In this document: piece after piece, positions 63,939 to 64,000 of the stretch
How the letters are laid out: each line of letters starts with the position of its first letter
How positions within the stretch are numbered: the first letter of the stretch is position 1
NCBI GenBank assembly: GCA_002395835.1
Contig: DGVD01000011.1
Span: forward strand, 187,868-251,867
Direction of reading: 5' to 3'
DNA length: 64,000 nucleotides
Source of the DNA: Bacteroidales bacterium UBA4293
GTDB taxonomy: Bacteria; Bacteroidota; Bacteroidia; Bacteroidales; Bacteroidaceae
Program-made: the position numbers and the translations under genes
The notes under the pieces: model-generated
Database searches by the model: none
What the model was told of the DNA's origin: nothing
The model's input: the letters and a program-made list of their open reading frames with translations, nothing else

Positions 63939-64000
63939 AACTATGAAAAACACTGCGGAGGTTTGCCAAACGGCTGGAGGCGCAAAGCCTCCAAAGAGTG

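Larger units (their letters stand above)
62998..64000. other. 1-kb region without a supported gene, packed with repeats
   Basis: Short open frames here are repeat-derived and have no recognisable protein features. The part 62998-63250 is plain AT-rich sequence. From 63263 the region is built of ordered repeat families listed separately: three 22-bp palindromic units, GGTCA words, GTCAAC arrays, GGTGTCA arrays and a central AT palindrome. A GGAGGC/GCCTCC hairpin is near 63976-63992. The gene, if any, served by this region lies beyond the right edge. Confidence 0.6.

Noticed and set aside
63787..63969. 60-codon minus-strand frame in the right repeat array
   Set aside because: Its sequence is made by the GTTGAC repeats; no domain, and the repeat spacing is not a multiple of three.

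Overview
The window looks like a chromosomal segment of a gut-type member of the Bacteroidales (Bacteroides/Phocaeicola/Prevotella relatives). The reasons are: a short (287 aa) Bacteroidetes-type primary sigma factor; many promoters with the TAnnTTTG -7 box instead of TATAAT; little sign of Shine-Dalgarno sites; signal peptides ending in AQ; a GldE-type CNNM/CBS protein next to mutY and ssb; PPi-dependent phosphofructokinase; and polysaccharide enzymes such as GH97, GH3 and GH13. No rRNA operon, CRISPR array, transposase or integrase was seen. One tRNA (Arg, UCU) is present.

Layout. 0-5.2 kb (minus): the start of a YgiQ-type radical SAM gene that runs off the left edge, a small unknown gene, a secreted amidase/golvesin-domain protein, a PlsC-like acyltransferase and a small unknown gene. 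5.3-9.5 kb: PPi-phosphofructokinase, membrane-anchored GH25 lysozyme, cytidine deaminase, secreted glucosaminidase with LysM. 9.4-14.2 kb (minus): an ECF sigma / short membrane protein / periplasmic protein trio, RNase Z, ribosomal protein S1 and a small winged-helix protein. 14.3-18.2 kb (plus): esterase-LysM, primary sigma factor, a cytosolic flavodoxin-ferredoxin and an HpaII-family nuclease without a visible methylase. 18.2-22.9 kb (minus): HU, a 29-aa basic ribosome-type protein, RNase G, FabD and a GH13 amylase. 23-26.5 kb (plus): mutY-ssb-gldE-phosphopantetheinyl transferase. 26.5-28.4 kb (minus): prmA-ansA. 28.5-33.3 kb (plus): a Trp/Tyr- then Arg/Ser/Gly-rich secreted protein, a FadL-like porin and a C69 dipeptidase. 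33.3-35.5 kb: AraC regulator divergent from an NAD-dependent epimerase-like enzyme. 36-42.4 kb (minus): a CusCBA/CzcCBA-type heavy-metal efflux operon, preceded by a His-rich gene broken by one in-frame TGA. 42.5-51 kb: GH3, GH97, tRNA-Arg, DnaQ-like exonuclease, carboxylesterase and a duplicated-domain lipoprotein. 51-63 kb: umuC-umuD, HAD phosphatase, BASS-like transporter, membrane pyrophosphatase, TIM-barrel/DUF1080 enzyme, a 59-aa protein, CocE hydrolase with a zinc ribbon, AraC regulator, a Tat-exported flavodoxin-ferredoxin and a GNAT enzyme. This part is visibly richer in G+C than the left part.

The last kilobase carries no convincing gene. It holds the most striking structure in the window: nested arrays of GTCA-containing repeats arranged in mirror orientation around a perfect 38-bp A+T palindrome, with three 22-bp palindromic tandem repeats to the left. 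A second unexplained repeat structure, eight 11-bp units as four forward plus four inverted, lies at 47911-47998. Other items worth a second look are the exported flavodoxin-ferredoxin, the zinc ribbon ahead of a CocE signal peptide, a tandem 42-bp promoter duplication at 61484-61565, and a good promoter at 50810-50841 with no gene directly behind it.
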